NCBI RefSeq assembly: GCF_000004075.3
Contig: NC_026657.2
Span: 39,976,732-40,040,731, forward strand
DNA from: Cucumis sativus
Lineage: Eukaryota; Streptophyta; Magnoliopsida; Cucurbitales; Cucurbitaceae
Reading direction: 5' to 3'
DNA length: 64,000 nucleotides
Shown here: piece by piece, positions 1 through 9,289 of the stretch
How positions within the stretch are numbered: position 1 is the stretch's first letter
How the letters are laid out: each line of letters begins with the position of its first letter
Notes under the pieces: generated by a model
Seen by the model: the letters and a program-made list of their open reading frames with translations, nothing else
Databases searched by the model: none
Told to the model about the DNA's origin: nothing
Translations under genes and position numbers: made by a program

Positions 1-2720
1 GAAATTTTATTAATGTTGTTTGAATTTTAATATAAAATTATTTGATGATCTCCTAGTTTAAAAGAAATAATATCTCTACATATTTTGAATTTTCTAATTA
101 GATGGAATCTCCTTATTATATTCATATTACAATTTGCACATTAATTGTTTGAAGCTTATGATCTTAAATTCTACAAATTTCAATAAATGATAAACTTGTC
201 AAATTTTGTGAGTTCTATAGAATAATTGTAGAATGGTCCCTTTGAATTTATTTAGTAGCTCCATTACTATATCATTATTGCTTTTGTTTCCATAATTATG
301 TAATGTGTTAAATACTTTAAATGTCCAAACTTTGGAATCAATTTTATTACAAGTCCACAGTACCATAAATAATTGGCCCAAATCTCAAAGATATTTCCAT
401 GCATATCACCAACTTCAAAATGCCCCAATAACTTATAGTATTAATGATTTTGTTTTATTTTCTTGTCAATATTTTCTCCAAAGCAACACTAATGTCTTTG
501 TTTGGCATTTCAAAGGCCATCTTCACCTTCTATTATTCCTTGCCTTCAAATAAATTGGAAGAAGAAAATATAATTTAAAATAAAACAAAATTAGGGAATA
601 TTCTAAAAAAAAATTAAGGCACAATTGAAAAAAATTGCTCACCTTTTCCATGTTTGAAATTTTTTCGATTTTCAACTACGAAACGTAGGGCAACAAATCG
701 AACATTATAGACTAATAACTTAGGGATGATTTCGACTAATAAAGAAAAAAAAAACACTTAGTATTTTATTTCTATTAAAGCTATTTTAAATAAGATTATA
801 AATTTATCATTTCAAAATTTTACTAAAATAACTTATTTTTAAAACTAAACACGAAAACACTTAAAACAAAATTTGAGAAAATATGGTTTTAAACAAAATT
901 ACATATATAAATCTTTATAGAAAAATCAACAACATTTAAATTTGAACTTATTTAAAAGAAAATTTATTATCGAGAAACGTTTTTTCATAGATAATTCAAA
1001 CATTTTTTTTTCATAAACAATCCAATTATACTCTTAGTTACCCTCTAACATATAAAATCAAATAAAACAAACACAAATTTAAAACATTTATAAAATTTAA
1101 TTTAGTTATTACTTGATCTAAATCAAATGTAAGTAGTTGGAATTATGAATTTAAATCAAATGTAAGCAGTTGGAATTATGAATTTAATATAATGAATGGT
1201 TAAATCAATAACATACCTTAAAATTTTAAACATTTTATCTTTAATTAATAAAATTTAGAAGAAAAAAAACTCACTTAACACAATATGATTAGAATTATTT
1301 TAGAAAAAGAATGAATTTATTATAATAAAATAAGATATATGACAAGTCATATTATTCCTATTCCCTTTAGGCTGTTTTTAAATATTAATTCATGCTCAAC
1401 CAATGAATGAATGAATCATATAATTTATTAAATGAACATAATCACTTCAAATAATTAAAACACAATAATCCAAATCCAAAACATATGAAATTTGTTTGAA
1501 AATTTGAAATACTAAAAACACATAGAAACAAACTAAATAAAACTATAAACTAATTATAGAAATAAAGAAGGAAGGAAGGTTGAAAAGACAGTTTTAGGGC
1601 ATCATCCATGTGTATTTGAAGAAGAAGAAGACAAAAGGGAGAAAGAGGACAAAGGGGTAAATATGACATTTGAAGAGAATAATAATTGGGCACATGGGGA
1701 TCTACCGACGTTAAAGGAAATGCTAATCATTTTTGGGGAAGGGTACTTTTGGTATTTCATAGTCATTGCGCCGTAACCCTCCTCGTCACGTGCTTATCGT
1801 GGCTTACGTGGCAATGTCTTTCATTTATTTATTTCTTATTTCTTCTCCTTATTATTATTATTTTTTTAATCTTCACAATACAACATAGATTCATGTTTTG
1901 TATTTAATTCTTTTTTTTTATATATAGAAAAATCATGTTAGCAAATAATTTTATATCAATAAACAAAATTTAGTTTTTTCGATCATAAAATTAGGGGATT
2001 CAAATCATAATTGACTAAATTAAGAAAACTTATGAAGTTGAATTTAATTGAATGATACAAACTATATTTTGAAGTTTAGATGATGATGAGGTGAGATTGG
2101 GAAAACGTGTTAAATGAAACCAATCAATAATTTTATGATTGTTGGGGAATACCACTAATAAATTGATTATGGGTTGATCTTGAAGAGATTTTTATATACA
2201 AAATTGGGAAGATTTGAATGGTGGAGGAATTGAAAAGAATTATGTTGAACTGGATTGAATTTGGAATAAAATTGTAGAGTTTATAGAGTTAGAAATACGA
2301 AACTTTAGAAAAGATATTCTAAATTTGTTTGTGTTTTGTAGTGGTGGATAAACATTCCGCGTTACAATACATCTCTATCTACATATCTTTAGAAAAAGAA
2401 CAATTAGTGGATTAGAGCCATTGAAAACGATACGACGCAGGAGGAAATTGCGAAGTAATAACCAAAAATCAACAACAAAACAAACAGCCATTCAAATTCA
2501 AAGGCCTTTATTCAATTCAAACATCTATTCTTTTTTATTTTGAAGGAAAATAATTTTGAAAAGCCATTGAATTGACCCCGTGGAGTTTACTTATTTAAGC
2601 TTTACAAAAAAGCATCCCAATGGGTTTCTGTATTTCCTCTTGAATTTCTCCTTTTTCTCCGAATATTCTCCTTCTCCATTCCAATTTTGAGTGATCCTAA
2701 AGCAAAGAAGATAATTGGGT
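1..2720. other. AT-rich intergenic DNA, no recognised gene
   Basis: Very AT-rich sequence with no open frame that I recognise. On the minus strand about 66 codons are open around 267-465, preceded by stops; I cannot name a family. A 33-bp direct duplication lies at 1119-1184. From about 1560 the composition changes: purine-rich GAAGAAG tracts are followed by a less AT-rich stretch with a CACGTG at 1787-1792. This could be distal promoter of the VTT-domain gene that starts at 2904. Confidence 0.6.
1119..1184. repeat. 33-bp direct tandem duplication
   Basis: Two adjacent copies of a 33-bp unit (1119-1151 and 1152-1184) that differ at one visible base (AAGTAG versus AAGCAG). The near identity suggests a recent local duplication. 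Confidence 0.85.
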
Positions 2721-2756
2721 GGTATGGTTATGGAGTTATAAAATAGATTTCAATTT

Positions 2757-2822
2757 CGTCTTTCTCTTTCTCTTTCTCTTTCTCTTTCTCTTTCCCTTTC
2801 CCTTCCCCCCCTTCCCCCCCTT
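2757..2822 (+). repeat. Polypyrimidine TTTCTC microsatellite in a 5' leader
   Basis: A run of TTTCTC units (2761-2793) grades into C-rich blocks: CCC 2794-2796, CCC 2800-2802, C7 2805-2811 and C7 2814-2820. It lies about 80-145 bp upstream of the ATG at 2904, so it is probably promoter or 5' untranslated leader. CT-rich leaders are common in plant genes. The complementary strand has four G-runs with short spacers, a potential G-quadruplex. Confidence 0.8.
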
Positions 2823-2903
2823 TCCTCTGTTTCTCTGTCTGTTTCCCGAGAAAGGGGAAAAAGGGGGTTATTTTGTTTCAAAGCGAAAGGAGAGGGGGAA
2901 AAA

Positions 2904-4953
2904 ATGGAGAAGAAAGGGGATATGAATGTGGTTGGTAAGATGGGTAAGTTTCAAGTGAGTTTTTGGGAGGTGGGTGTGTTTACAACTGTTGTTTTTGCCT
3001 TCCTTTCCGGCCTTCTCTGTGTTTACCTAACCATGCCGGCCTCCGATTACAGTTTCCTCAAGCTTCCTCGTAACCTTCAAGATCTTCAGATTCTCAGGTA
3101 TTGTTGTCATGTTCAAGATCGTTTCTTTGTTTTTGTTTTTTCGTTTGTTGTTATGGGATTTTGATGATGGATATAGGAATTTGGATGTTCGGTTTTTTCG
3201 TTTTATTGGCTATTATCGGTAGATTGGGTAGTTTTTCTTGTGATTTGTAGATTGGGTATACCTTTGTGTTCTTGTTCTTGGAGTAGGAATGGAATGAATT
3301 CGCACCCACATTGACTTGGTGCCTCTGCTTTGTGAAGCTTTCATTGGCTTCTCAATTTGTCATTTGGGTTTGTGTTATTGCTGTAGCTCTTCAATGATTG
3401 ATAACTTCTTACTTAATGGGAACCTTCAAGATCTTTAGAGATGTCTTTCAAATCATTTTTATGGTTATTGAAACCGTGGGGGGAGGTTCTTTCAAATTCA
3501 AGTGTTTGTATCAGAACACGTAGTTATTGTTTATGAGAAATCATCAGATCTGGCTTGTTCCTTGAAAGAGCTTTTCGCTATTGAGATTTGGCAGGACTGT
3601 CTTGTATACATTAGAGATAGTTTGTATTGTAATTGTTCTTGTTATTAAATCAATCGAAAAACAAAGGACGTAAATATTAGAGAATCGACGTGGATGTACA
3701 AATTGTATATGTGCTTCTAAGGATCAGATGGTTTTTTCTTTTGGTTCGGAGCACCATACACCAAATTCAAGCCATTCCAACTATCCTCTTACTATGAGCC
3801 ATCTGAATATGTCCTGCTTGTGCTATATCTTTGTGAATGCGGAATGCAGATTTATAAATGTCATTTTATCATCATAAATTTTACTTTTGTGGGTAGCAAT
3901 GAAATGTAAAAGCTAGAATGTTTCGATGTGAATTATTATTTGATAATTTTAAGTGTTTGATTACTGGATTGGTAGATTTTGAATCACTTTCTGGGATTTT
4001 GTTTAAAGCTATCTCCCTTTCTTTTAGAGATCACCTTGAGGAATATACAAGTGACTACACTGCACAGGTCTTGGTGGGATACTGCGTGGTCTACATCTTT
4101 ATGCAAACCTTCATGATACCTGGAACGGTTTTCATGTCATTGCTTGCTGGAGCCCTCTTCGGAGTCTTCAAGGGCGTTGCTCTTGTCGTTTTCACGGCTA
4201 CAGCTGGTGCTTCCTCGTGCTATTTCCTGTCGAAGATGATTGGGAAGCCCCTCGCCTTTACACTTTGGCCTGACAAGGTGAAGTTCTTTCAAGATCAGGT
4301 AAGTTTCAAATCTCCATCTCTTTCTTGGACGTGATTCTTTATGGTTTCGGATGTTGAATGGCTTCCATTCCCATTCACTCTCAGGTTTCTAAGAGAAGGG
4401 AAGGGCTTTTGAACTACATGCTTTTTCTAAGATTGACTCCAACCTTGCCAAATACATTCATCAACGTTGCATCTCCGATTGTCGACGTGCCTTACCATAC
4501 CTTCTTCCTTGCTACTGTGGTCGGTCTCATCCCGGCTGCCTATGTTACAGTCAGGGTAATCACTTCTCCATTGCAGTTGTTTTGTCTTTCTTGTTGTCAT
4601 GGATAACTAAAGGGGCATGACAATTATGACTTAGTTACATAGTTGGATGAAATTAACAAATAACAAATCTAAAGAATGTATTTAAAAGCATGGAAACGTC
4701 TAGTTTGCATTTGCACTTTATGTTGTACTGGGTAATAGGCTTGTCCTCAACGATGACTCGGTTGTTGCTTATCAACTTGTTATGAATTGTACATTGAGTG
4801 ACTCTAATGTTCTGAATTCCATGACAGGCTGGATTGGCGCTCGGAGAACTGCGATCGGTTGGTGACCTTTACGACTTCAACTCGATCGCCACATTGTTTC
4901 TTATTGGAATTGTGTCGGTGACCCCGACTTTAGTTGGCAAGAGTAAATCATAA
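2904..4953 (+). CDS. SNARE-associated Golgi protein / VTT-domain membrane protein (TMEM41/DedA-like)
   Basis: Four exons by GT-AG junctions: 2904-3097, 4028-4298, 4385-4555, 4828-4953, joining in frame to 253 residues. Seen: an N-terminal hydrophobic segment after the FWEVGVFTTVV stretch, then a VTT/DedA core with FMQTFMIPGTVFMSLLAGAL and LRLTPTLPNTFINVASP, and further membrane segments to the end. Known for the family: plant members resemble TMEM41B, VMP1 and bacterial DedA, are multi-pass proteins of ER/Golgi membranes, and TMEM41B/VMP1 scramble phospholipids. Role here is inferred from family only. The start codon is the first ATG in frame with the conserved N-terminus. The 930-bp first intron separates the N-terminal segment from the VTT core. 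A separate 5' frame (from about 2719 to 2925) overlaps this ATG out of frame and could act as an upstream ORF if transcribed. Length is usual for the plant family. Confidence 0.93.
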
Positions 4954-6052
4954 CATTCTATGGCCTAACACACACTCTTGAGCTTGGATATTTTGATTGC
5001 CTCGGAGCCGAATTTGCAGCCTGATACCGTGTACAGATATAGTGTAATCCTCCGAGCAGCCACTGAAGGTGATAAATGATAATATTGATTGTTTGGTGTT
5101 TGGTGTTTGAATATAAATGTGGAAGTGAGGTTTTGGAGAGTTTGGGGAGAAGGGTCAGAGTTATTAAATTTCGATTTGATCGTCAGTAATTGTTCAATTC
5201 TCTTATGGATAATTGCAATTGATTGACAAGAATTCATACAATGGATGATCATATTCATTTGATTGACCAAAATTCATAAAATGAAACATCGTAATTCATT
5301 TGTGAATAATTTATGTATTTTGGAATTTTTGTAATTCAATGCAGTCAATTATATTCACCTCGAATACCAATCCTAAACTCTCTTTTTTTCCTTTTTAACT
5401 TTTTCCTTTTTGTCATATTCTCACACATGTTATCATCACTAATGTTCACATCTATACCAATTATTTGAAATGAAATTTAATTGAGCACTTACTATAAAAT
5501 ATTTGGGGCTACCTAGGGAGTGCTTTTGCACTTTTAAAGATCTTTATGACATTTGAAAAGGTTATTGAAGGTGCTCCATTTGAAAGTGGTTGAAAAAGAG
5601 AGATTATAAAAGTGGGTTTGAAGTGCATCTCATGTGGCACTTTCAAACGCACTATGGAAAATTAGAATAGTATGCTTCACAATGTTACTTGTTGTATTAT
5701 AATCATTAAGTTAATGTCCTAATGCAATTTATACATAAGTAAATATCGCTTTAAGTTTAAAACTTAAATGTAAGATAAACTATATTAACTTTTGGATCAA
5801 GCTACTCTTAGAGAATGCAGAGGTTATCATTTTGCATTTCACTCGAGTCTACATTTATTACTATTATGAGGAGTTAAACTCACTTTATTAACAATAGTAG
5901 AATGAGGTTGATGATAACTTGTATTTGCATTATCATGATGGGGTCTGATGGGCTTCAAAACCAAGAATCCAAGTTTTACAAACCTTTACTTGGATGGTTT
6001 GTTTGATGGGTGTTTTAAAGTGTTCAAATCTCTCATAATACAACCATCTATC

Positions 6053-6108
6053 ACCTAATTTGTCTAAACTAAACTTGAAAACCTAATTTGTCTAAACTAA
6101 ACTTGAAA
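6053..6108. repeat. 28-bp direct tandem duplication
   Basis: Two adjacent identical 28-bp copies, 6053-6080 and 6081-6108, each starting ACCTAATTTGTC. This is one of several short, very similar direct duplications in the window. Confidence 0.85.
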
Positions 6109-6189
6109 GCATGGTGGATGCGATTGTGATATGACTCTATTACCTTACACATTTTACCTACGACTTCAAACTTGATCTTGTTAAGACAA

Positions 6190-6300
6190 CAAACCTTCAA
6201 ATATCTCTATAGTGGTATGACATTGTCCATTTGGGTGTACACTCATGGCTTTGCTTTTGGTATCATTTAAAAGAACTTCATACCATAGAGATAGTTTGTT
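6190..6300 (-). mobile_element. LTR retrotransposon LTR remnant, probably Copia
   Basis: The words around TAGTGGTATGACATTGTCCA, CATGGCTTTGCTTTTGG and CATACCATAGAGATAG resemble, from memory, a widespread dicot Copia-type LTR. Only a broken fragment is present, with no internal coding part, and it looks old. A possible relative in the opposite orientation lies near 21150. The assignment rests on recall of the word pattern, so confidence is low. Confidence 0.35.
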
Positions 6301-6557
6301 GATTTCGTGGGCTCATATTCTCTCTTCTAGCTATTTCGTTTATGACAAAAAGAGAATTTTGGAAAGTTTTGTTGATCTCCGACAAGATTTTATGTTAAGA
6401 TAAATTTTATTCCGAATATTTGTTTCTAGCAAGATTTTATGTTAAGATAATAGGATTCAGTGTGCAATCAAGAAATATTAAAAAACTCTAAAGGATTTAT
6501 ATTATCGGCTTTTTGGTTCAAGAGAAGTTGCAAGCTGTATTAGAAGAACAATCCCTC

Positions 6558-7340
6558 CACTACAAGAAAACGGAGATATCGCGACGCCAGACACGACGTT
6601 GCTAGACTTTTCGCTATGTCCATGTTAACACGTCACCAAACACCACATTCCGCGACGCTGGAAAACAAACGTCAATGTAAATGTACTAATTAATTTACTG
6701 TTTCACTTTTCAGGACGTGGCGTGGCACCCTCCGACGTCGCGGTAAGTGGCACCCTCCGACGTCGCAGTAAGTGGCACCCTCCTCCGACGTCGCGGTAAG
6801 TGGCACCCTGGCACCCTCCTCCGACGTCGCAGTAAGTGGCACCCTCCGACGTCGCGGTAAGTGGCACCCTCCGACGTCGCGGTAAGTGGCACCCTCCGAC
6901 GTCGCGGTAAGTGGCACCCTCCGACGTCGCAGTAAGTGGCACCCTCCGACGCCGACGTCGCAGTAAGTGGCACCCTCCGACGCCGACGTCGCAGTAAGTG
7001 GCACCCTCCGACGCCGACGTCGCAGTAAGTGGCACCCTCCGACGCCGACGTCGCAGTAAGTGGCACCCTCCGACGTCGCAGTAAGTCTAACCCTAATTTC
7101 GTATGATAATCTTTTTGCAACGCAAGACGTCACGGAAAGTGAAATGTTATAATTCATTCACAATCCAAATTTTTGAGAGAGAAAGGGAGAAAGTTCGCAA
7201 ATTCTAGCCGCCTACTGCCGCCAAGTTTTTTTAGGTATTTTCATTTTAACCGGTTTATAAATTTTATTAGATTGAGTTTTAGTAATGTCTAAATAATAAT
7301 AATAAAAATATTTAATATGTATGTATATATATATAAATAA
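6558..7340 (+). mobile_element. CACTA-type DNA transposon end (single terminus found)
   Basis: The sequence CACTACAAGAAAA at 6558-6570 is the classic terminus of plant CACTA (CMC/EnSpm) elements. It is followed by subterminal GACG/CGTC-rich words (GCGACGCC, ACGACGTTG, GCGACGCTGG, AACGTC), as expected in CACTA ends. Inside lies a tandem array at 6722-7085, then a purine-rich leader-like stretch (about 7170-7230, GAGAGAGAAAGGG) before an AT-rich run. I found no matching inverted TTCTTGTAGTG terminus downstream and no transposase frame, so the element is truncated, internally deleted, or the other end has diverged. The right limit given is approximate; the second array at 7343-7599 may also belong to it. 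Confidence 0.55.
6722..7085. repeat. GC-rich tandem array, 25-bp unit with GACGTC core (about 13 copies)
   Basis: About 13 copies of a unit beginning GTGGCACCCTCCGACGTCGC and ending RGTAA. Copies start near 6722, 6747, 6772, 6800, 6836, 6861, 6886, 6911, 6936, 6967, 6998, 7029 and 7060. Early copies have a 25-bp period; the later ones carry an extra CCGACG giving a 31-bp period; two have other small insertions. Each unit holds the palindrome GACGTC and a G/A variant after CGTCGC. Long minus-strand open frames through it are an effect of the repeat, not genes. Confidence 0.95.
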
Positions 7341-7342
7341 TA

Positions 7343-7599
7343 GGTCGTGCTCTCGCCGGGCCGTGCTCGCGGGGAAAGATCGTTCGCCGGGCCGTGCTCG
7401 CGGGGAAAGATCGTTCGCCGGGCCGTGCTCGCGGGGAAAGATCGTTCGCCGGGCCGTGCTCGCGGGGAAAGATCGTTCGCCGGGCCGTGCTCGCGGGGAA
7501 AGATCGTTCGCCGGGCCGTGCTCGCGGGGAAAGATCGTTCGCCGGGCCGTGCTCGCGGGGAAAGATCGTTCGCCGGGCCGCTGCTCGCGGGGAAAGATC
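7343..7599. repeat. GC-rich tandem array, 31-bp unit (8 copies)
   Basis: Eight head-to-tail copies of a 31-bp unit starting GCCGGGCCGTGCTCGCGGGG and ending GATCGTTC, beginning at 7355, 7386, 7417, 7448, 7479, 7510, 7541 and 7572. A partial copy lies before 7355. The first seven are almost identical; the last has one extra C. Because 31 is not a multiple of three, all three forward frames stay open through the array; these peptides are artefacts. It is flanked by strongly AT-rich DNA on both sides. Confidence 0.95.
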
Positions 7600-8099
7600 A
7601 GATTATCTTCACTTATATACCCGTGTGGAATGGAACATGGTCAGGGATTCACAAATTTTTACACTTGTTATTGATGTTTGATATTAGTAACCAAACCATA
7701 TATTCACTCATTTAAACACTTTGTTTTCAAGACAATTTGAACAAACCTAATTTCTAAATAAAATTAGTAAAAGTTTATGTTACCATATTTCTAAAAAAGG
7801 AAAATAAAAACTTCTAGGAAAAAAAGAAATGTGAGCCATTTTTATTATTCGGACTGCTTTTTACATTAGGCATCGAATTGTTAAGTAAACGTCGATATTA
7901 AACTTTCCCAAAAAAATTTATAACTTTACACTTTTACAACGTAACAAAAGAAGAAAAAATGAAAATATATCTATGTGTAAAAGAGCTTTTCAAGTATAGA
8001 ATTAAAATAGAGAAAAGATTTATTCCCCTCTTGAAATAATCAAATGCCCACTCCTTTTCTTACTTCTTTCTCTCCTAAACCCAATTTCTTCAACATCCA
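7600..8099. other. AT-rich gap, 3' flank of the TPR-like gene
   Basis: Ordinary AT-rich sequence. Its right part should contain the 3' untranslated region of the minus-strand TPR-like gene that ends at 8100. Nothing else seen. Confidence 0.6.
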
Positions 8100-9125
8100 T
8101 CAATAAGCCCTTACCATACCCGCCGCTGAATCCTCCGCCGAGGCAGCAGCCTCATCCTCTTCAACTTCCCACATGAAATGAGCGTAATGTCCTGTCACCA
8201 AACTATTTCACAAAACCAAATTCATACATTATTATTATTGTTGTTGAGTCAGAAGACGATCGAGAGACCCTTCCATCCAGTTTATAAGATTAGGGATAAG
8301 TTTTTTTTTTTTTCTAGATCCAGAGATTCGGAAAATTACCAGTCGTTAGGAGAAGCATAAACAGCGCGATCGAAGTAATATTGAGCTCTTTGTTTATCTC
8401 TTTGAGTGTCCCATACTAATTTCCCGTATAGTGCCAGTAATTCACCGTCTGTTGGACTTGCTAGTATTGCTCTGCTGTAACATTCTTCCGCTCGTTTTGA
8501 ATCATTCGCTACCTTCATCCATCAATTTCGACATATTTAAATCTAAGATCCGATTACGTTTCACGATTATTCAGATCCAAACAGAGTTTCAATTATTTGA
8601 TCATTTCTAGTTTTTTCGATTACGTACCTCGTGTAGGAATTTTCCGTAGTTTCTTAGTAATAAAGCGTCGCTAGGATTTAATTTCAGCATATGTTCGTAA
8701 TACGCTCCGATCTTACTACGGTCATTAATTCCGATTGGGGAATTGAGAAATACTTTATCCTCCTCCATGGAATCACCGTCGAATATTTGATCATGATCCT
8801 CGTTTAGAAACTCCTCCTCTGGAATTTTGGAAGGAAAAGAAGAACGAGATCGAGACCGAGATGCGAGTCCACTAAATTGATCGGACGTATTGGAAACCTG
8901 GTGCAGTGATCGTACGATGTCGCTCTCGGACGCTGCTCTTCGGATATGATTAGAATGATTTCGTGTGCAATAATGTAGAGAGATTGATCTGGGAGATGAA
9001 GTGGAGCTGTTGTGGGAGGAGAAAAGTCCATACAACGGTTGTTTGTTGTTGGAGAAGGAGGAGGAAGGTGTGGTGGTGGGAGAGAGGAGGGGAACGGAGC
9101 CGGTTCGGAGGAGAGCGGACTTCAT
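8100..9125 (-). CDS. TPR-like superfamily protein
   Basis: Three exons on the minus strand: 9125-8628, 8512-8340 and 8202-8100, joining in frame to 257 residues. Seen: an N-terminal half of about 135 residues, rich in Ser and Arg, resembling an unstructured or targeting region, then TPR-like helices from about residue 138 to 250 (motifs YYEHMLKLNPSDALLLRNYG, AEECYSRAILASPTDGELLA, AQYYFDRAVYASPNDC) and an acidic tail with FMWEVEEDE. Known: plants have a small family with this architecture, a variable N-terminus plus a few TPRs, of largely unknown function; TPRs bind partner proteins. The last junction uses the ATAG acceptor at 8203-8204, which restores the Cys and the conserved HYAHFMWE reading; the nearby ACAG acceptor would shift the frame. 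The start is the first ATG, about 70 bp below a TATA-like box. The Ser/Arg-rich N-terminus might be an organelle presequence, but I cannot show it. Confidence 0.88.
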
Positions 9126-9190
9126 AGCTGAAAAGGGTTATGAAATGGCGGAGTTATTGTGTGTTATTGGTTGAGACGTTTGAATGTGAA

Positions 9191-9284
9191 TGGATATATA
9201 TAGGGGAGTGTTCACCGTTGGATTTGGGGATGGGTGTTGATGTTTAGAACGTTAGAGATGGCGACACGTGTGTGTCTGCACGTG
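9191..9284 (-). promoter_or_regulatory. TPR-like gene promoter: TATA box and paired G-boxes
   Basis: Reading on the minus strand, a TATATATA box lies at about 9194-9202, some 70 bp above the ATG at 9125. Two perfect CACGTG palindromes follow at 9265-9270 and 9279-9284, the first as ACACGTGT. Known: CACGTG with flanking ACGTGTC-type context is bound by bZIP (ABF, HY5) and bHLH factors in ABA and light responses. Regulation by ABA or light is inference. Confidence 0.65.
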
Positions 9285-9289
9285 AATTC

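Larger units (their letters stand above)
4954..6557. other. 3' flank and intergenic DNA with repeat fragments
   Basis: The first few hundred bases are probably the 3' untranslated region of the VTT gene. Around 5515-5650 several GTGC/AAAGTGC words recur in both orientations, as in small non-autonomous DNA elements, but I could not define ends. A 28-bp tandem duplication lies at 6053-6108, an LTR-like remnant at about 6190-6300, and a broken direct repeat (GATTTTATGTTAAGATAA) at about 6387-6450. No gene seen. Confidence 0.55.

Noticed and set aside
305-553. 82-codon plus-strand frame at the left edge
   Set aside because: No domain on either strand; a minus-strand stretch there looks slightly more coding but has stops.
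2332-2345. TTTTGTAGTGG as a partner end for the CACTA element
   Set aside because: It lies upstream of the 6558 end, lacks the CTTG core and would enclose the whole VTT gene.
6690-7157. Long minus-strand frames (110-155 codons) rich in Arg/Thr
   Set aside because: They run through the 25/31-bp tandem array and repeat the same words in three frames; this is an effect of the repeat.
6722-7599. CRISPR-like array of regular short repeats
   Set aside because: Units are head-to-tail without unique spacers, and the genome is a plant's. They are minisatellites.
7321-7715. Three overlapping plus-strand frames (95-122 codons), Arg/Gly-rich
   Set aside because: All come from the 31-bp array, whose period shifts the frame at each copy; no start context or conserved domain.
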